30,770 bases of DNA from JAPLKX01 sp035530195 (GTDB lineage Bacteria; Hydrogenedentota; Hydrogenedentia; Hydrogenedentales; SLHB01): NCBI GenBank assembly GCA_035530195.1, contig DATKVG010000025.1, positions 1 through 30,770 on the forward strand, in the 5' to 3' direction. The notes under the pieces were generated by a model. The model was not told where the DNA came from and did no database searches. It saw nothing but the letters and a program-made list of their open reading frames with translations. This document shows positions 27,965-30,770 of this stretch, piece by piece (position 1 is the stretch's first letter; every line of letters begins with the position of its first letter). The translations under genes were made by a program, and so were the position numbers.

Positions 27965-30742
27965 ATGTTCCAGATACTTCTCGCCCTGCTTTTGGCCGTA
28001 CCCGCCCCTGATGCGCCCGTCTACCCCGACAAGCTCAACGTCATGTGCTACCAGGACGCGGGCGGCGTCATGCACGACATCCAGACGCCCGAAGATCTGC
28101 AAATCCGCAGAGCCCACACGCGCGCCAACATGCTCAAAGTGATGGGACCTCTCCCAGACAGAACCAACCTGCCCCCGCTTGATGTCGAGGTGGTCGAAAC
28201 CGTTGATGAAGGCTCCTACGTCCGCAAAACAATCCTGTTCACTCCCGAACCCGGCGACCGCCTCCCCGCGTATCTGTGCATTCCAAAAAACATCTCCGGA
28301 AAAGTCCCCGGAATCCTGTGCCTCCACCAGACAATCGCCATCGGCAAGGCCGAGACCGTCGGCATCGGCGTCACAACAAACCGCAACTACGCCCAGGAAC
28401 TCGCCCAGCGCGGCTACGTCACGCTCGCCCCCGACTACATCGGGTTTGGCGATTACAAAATCGACGTTTACGCCCGCGGGTATGCCAGCGCGACCGCCAA
28501 GGGCATCGGCAACCACATGCGGTGCGTCGACCTGCTCGAGTCGCTGCCTGAAGTCGACCCTGATCGGATCGGCGCCATCGGCCACTCGCTCGGCGGCCAT
28601 AACACGTTGTTCGTCGGGGCGTTCGACGAGCGCATTAAGGTTATGGTCACGAGTTGCGGGTTTACGCGATTTCACAAGTACTACGAAGGCGACCTCACCG
28701 GCTGGTCGCATAAAGGCTATATGCCGCGAATCGCCGAGGTTTATCACAAAAACCCCGACGAAATGCCGTTCGATTTCACGGAAATCCTCGCTACCATCGC
28801 GCCCCGCACCGTGTTCATAAACGCCCCACTGCACGACGCCAATTTCGAGGTCTCCGGCGTGAGAGACTGCGTCGGCGCCGCGCTGCCCGCCTACAGACTG
28901 TACGACGAAGCCGAGAATCTCCTGGCCGTCTATCCGGCCTCTGACCACGATTTCCCGGCCGAAGCCCGCGAGTTGGCGTATCACTACATCGATCTGAATT
29001 TCCGGTTTCCGCCGGGTCGCTGGGAGGAACCCCGCGTCCTGGCGCACGACCTGCGCGTGGGCTCCGCATTCCATGCCTTCGACCACCTCAGCGGGACCGA
29101 CCACCAGGGCGAAGTCGCGGCCGCCTGCGGTGCTACGATCATCTACGGCAGCGGTCTCGGCGGCCTCGGCTACAGCGGCCTGCCCGCCACGGACGAACTG
29201 GCTCGGACCCTCGCGGCTGAAAGCGAGTACAACCGCAAGCTCAAATCCACCGGCATTAAGACGTGCCTCGGTTATCTCTGTGCGACATCCATCGTCGGCC
29301 TCGACACGTTCGATAAGAACTGGCGCCCCGAGTTCCGCGCCAAGTTTTCGTCGCCGCCCGCCGAATGGCTCCAGCAAGGGCGCGACGGCCAGGCCCTCAA
29401 ATCGTGGTACGGCGGCGACTACAACCCCGCCTGCATGAACAACCCCGACTGGCGCAAGTACCAGCGCGAGATGATCAAGCTGCAAGTCGAATCCGGTCAC
29501 GACGGCGTATTCTTCGACAACCCCACCGTCCACACCGACGGCTGTTACTGCGCCTACTGCATGAAAAAATTCGCCGCATTCTGCGCGCAGGAAAGCCTGC
29601 CCGTTGCCGACACGTCCGTCGAAGCCATGCGCAAATTTGCTGCTGACCAGAAAACGGCCTTCATGCGGTTCCGCTCGACGATCGCCGCCGATTTCTTCTC
29701 GGAAATGCGCGCCTACGTCCGAATCCTCGACCGCAACGCGCTCCTCACCGCCAACAACAGCCTCAACCACCCTTCCGTCTTCTTCTCACAATCCCGCGGG
29801 CTCGGTTACAACATCTACGAGATGAGCAAAGCCGAGGATTTCGTCGTGGTGGAAGACATGTCCACTCAGCCGCGCATGACGGATAAAGGCGCGATCGAAT
29901 ACGGCCACATGTACCGTATGACCCACGCCATCAGCCACGGCAAGCCGCTCGTCGCCGTCACGATCGCCGAAGCCGATTACCACACCCCCCCAAACCTCGT
30001 CCGGCTCGCCATGGCCGAAGCCGCCGCACACGGCGCTTCCTACATGCTCTGGTCAACCTGGCCGGAGGGCCAGCGCCAACGCATGATCGACGCTGTCCGC
30101 CCACAGGCCGATTGGCTGCGTTCCCAGGTTTCCCTTTTTGAAACGACCACGCCTCGGCGCGACGTCTCCGTTTTCCTCCCGTTCCGCCGGTGGACCGAAA
30201 CCGACAAGTGCGCCGTGTCCGACATTGCAGGCGAACTCACGCGCCGAAACGTCCAGTATGCCGTCTTTTGTGAAGACGATTTCTCACTCCCAGAACTCCA
30301 GGAGGCCCCCGTCCTCGTCGTTGAGGAACCATCCGTCCTGAACGAACAGGAAAACAACGTCCTCAGCCAATACGTTTCCGGCGGCGGCAAGGTCGTCTTC
30401 GCCGCCAACGACGGATGGACCAGCAGCATCAATCCGTCCCTTGTTATCAAGAATGCGCCACACGTCCACGGCATTGTCCGCGATGCCCAAAATGCCACCA
30501 CCGTCTTCCTCTACAACCTCAACATCCGCCGCATCTCTTCTTTCGAAGACGCCGTGACCCCCGCAGATCATCTCCAACTCGAAATCAAAATCCCCTGGAA
30601 ACACGTCGCCAACGTCACCCTCTCCACCGCGGATGAAGACAAATCCGAAACCTCAATCCCCTTCTCCCTCTCCGGCGACACTCTCTCAATCGAGATCCCC
30701 ACACTCCACATCTCCGCCCTGCTGCAAATCAAGATTAACTAG
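27965..30742 (+). CDS. Exported alpha/beta-hydrolase (esterase) fused to glycoside-hydrolase-like module
   Basis: 925 residues. A short hydrophobic N-terminus (M-F-Q-I-L-L-A-L-L-L-A-V-P-A-P) is a likely signal. Residues about 30-340 form a dienelactone-hydrolase/acetyl-xylan-esterase-like fold with G-H-S208-L-G-G, Asp291 (L-H-D-A-N) and His328 (S-D-H-D-F) as triad. Residues about 360-790 resemble TIM-barrel glycoside-hydrolase-like proteins of the beta-galactosidase type: G-V-F-F-D-N-P-T-V-H-T-D-G then Cys527-Y-Cys529-A-Y-Cys532, and N-I-Y-E-M-S. The segment from about 730 to 830, with V-S-G-G-G-K-V-V-F-A-A-N-D-G, looks like the flavodoxin-like trimerisation domain. The product could deacylate and cleave one polysaccharide. 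The start at 27965 follows AAGGAGGT by 5-6 nt; the upstream frame is not coding. It ends 28 bp before the window edge. Confidence 0.85.
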   Translation: MFQILLALLLAVPAPDAPVYPDKLNVMCYQDAGGVMHDIQTPEDLQIRRAHTRANMLKVMGPLPDRTNLPPLDVEVVETVDEGSYVRKTILFTPEPGDRLPAYLCIPKNISGKVPGILCLHQTIAIGKAETVGIGVTTNRNYAQELAQRGYVTLAPDYIGFGDYKIDVYARGYASATAKGIGNHMRCVDLLESLPEVDPDRIGAIGHSLGGHNTLFVGAFDERIKVMVTSCGFTRFHKYYEGDLTGWSHKGYMPRIAEVYHKNPDEMPFDFTEILATIAPRTVFINAPLHDANFEVSGVRDCVGAALPAYRLYDEAENLLAVYPASDHDFPAEARELAYHYIDLNFRFPPGRWEEPRVLAHDLRVGSAFHAFDHLSGTDHQGEVAAACGATIIYGSGLGGLGYSGLPATDELARTLAAESEYNRKLKSTGIKTCLGYLCATSIVGLDTFDKNWRPEFRAKFSSPPAEWLQQGRDGQALKSWYGGDYNPACMNNPDWRKYQREMIKLQVESGHDGVFFDNPTVHTDGCYCAYCMKKFAAFCAQESLPVADTSVEAMRKFAADQKTAFMRFRSTIAADFFSEMRAYVRILDRNALLTANNSLNHPSVFFSQSRGLGYNIYEMSKAEDFVVVEDMSTQPRMTDKGAIEYGHMYRMTHAISHGKPLVAVTIAEADYHTPPNLVRLAMAEAAAHGASYMLWSTWPEGQRQRMIDAVRPQADWLRSQVSLFETTTPRRDVSVFLPFRRWTETDKCAVSDIAGELTRRNVQYAVFCEDDFSLPELQEAPVLVVEEPSVLNEQENNVLSQYVSGGGKVVFAANDGWTSSINPSLVIKNAPHVHGIVRDAQNATTVFLYNLNIRRISSFEDAVTPADHLQLEIKIPWKHVANVTLSTADEDKSETSIPFSLSGDTLSIEIPTLHISALLQIKIN

Positions 30743-30770
30743 CGTTCTGCACGTTGGGACGCTCCCCGGC

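Noticed and set aside
27776..29770. Minus-strand frame of 664 codons opposite the esterase fusion
   Set aside because: No signal, motifs or ribosome site; the opposite strand has a complete catalytic triad and an AAGGAGGT start.

Overview
The window is a GC-rich bacterial chromosome segment, most likely from an uncultured member of the PVC/Hydrogenedentota-like lineages. The clues are a PKD lipoprotein with a long Gly-Glu tract leading into a formylglycine-generating-enzyme-like (SUMF1) domain, a DUF1559-type prepilin, a Cys-type sulfatase, PIG-L and PqaA-like exported enzymes, and many short palindromic or tandem repeats at gene ends. This placement comes from remembered family distribution and was not searched.

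Layout. 1-62: start of a minus-strand FAD/NAD(P)-binding protein. 357-837: RelE/ParE-type toxin with a ribbon-helix-helix antitoxin. 913-5184: giant PKD/SUMF1 lipoprotein, divergent from a Tat-exported sulfatase (5451-6974). 7178-11450: plus-strand sugar operon of L-rhamnose mutarotase, UroD/MtaA-like methyltransferase-fold protein, ribose-type permease, sugar-binding lipoprotein and Tat-exported sugar isomerase/epimerase. The end of the binding-protein gene plus the isomerase is duplicated at 12538-13594. An MNT/HEPN toxin-antitoxin pair (11765-12522) sits between the copies, bracketed by two leftover 3' ends of the binding-protein gene. 13786-14691: prepilin. 15117-16727: ECF sigma factor and a three-helix membrane protein. 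16760-20961 (minus): exported PIG-L deacetylase, sugar-binding lipoprotein and two MalFG-type permeases. 21674-23509: PqaA-like alpha/beta hydrolase. 23582-24119: a nest of inverted repeats that includes a 368-bp element with 19-bp perfect terminal inverted repeats. 24132-25840: membrane-anchored hypothetical protein, divergent from a sugar-nucleotide pyrophosphorylase-like gene. 25954-27795 (minus): homocysteine S-methyltransferase/methylenetetrahydrofolate reductase fusion. 27965-30742: esterase fused to a glycoside-hydrolase-like module.

Function. The theme is uptake and breakdown of complex, substituted carbohydrates: exported sulfatase, deacetylase and esterases strip substituents, two ABC importers take up sugars, and mutarotase and isomerases process them. 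Both importers lack an ATPase gene here, so a shared ATPase elsewhere is implied. The MtaA-like protein and the one-carbon fusion enzyme allow, but do not prove, use of O-methylated sugars.

The most unusual content is non-coding: several families of short palindromes and 7- or 9-nt tandem repeats sit at gene ends, and some lie in frame inside signal-peptide codons. I see no rRNA, tRNA, CRISPR array or complete insertion sequence.
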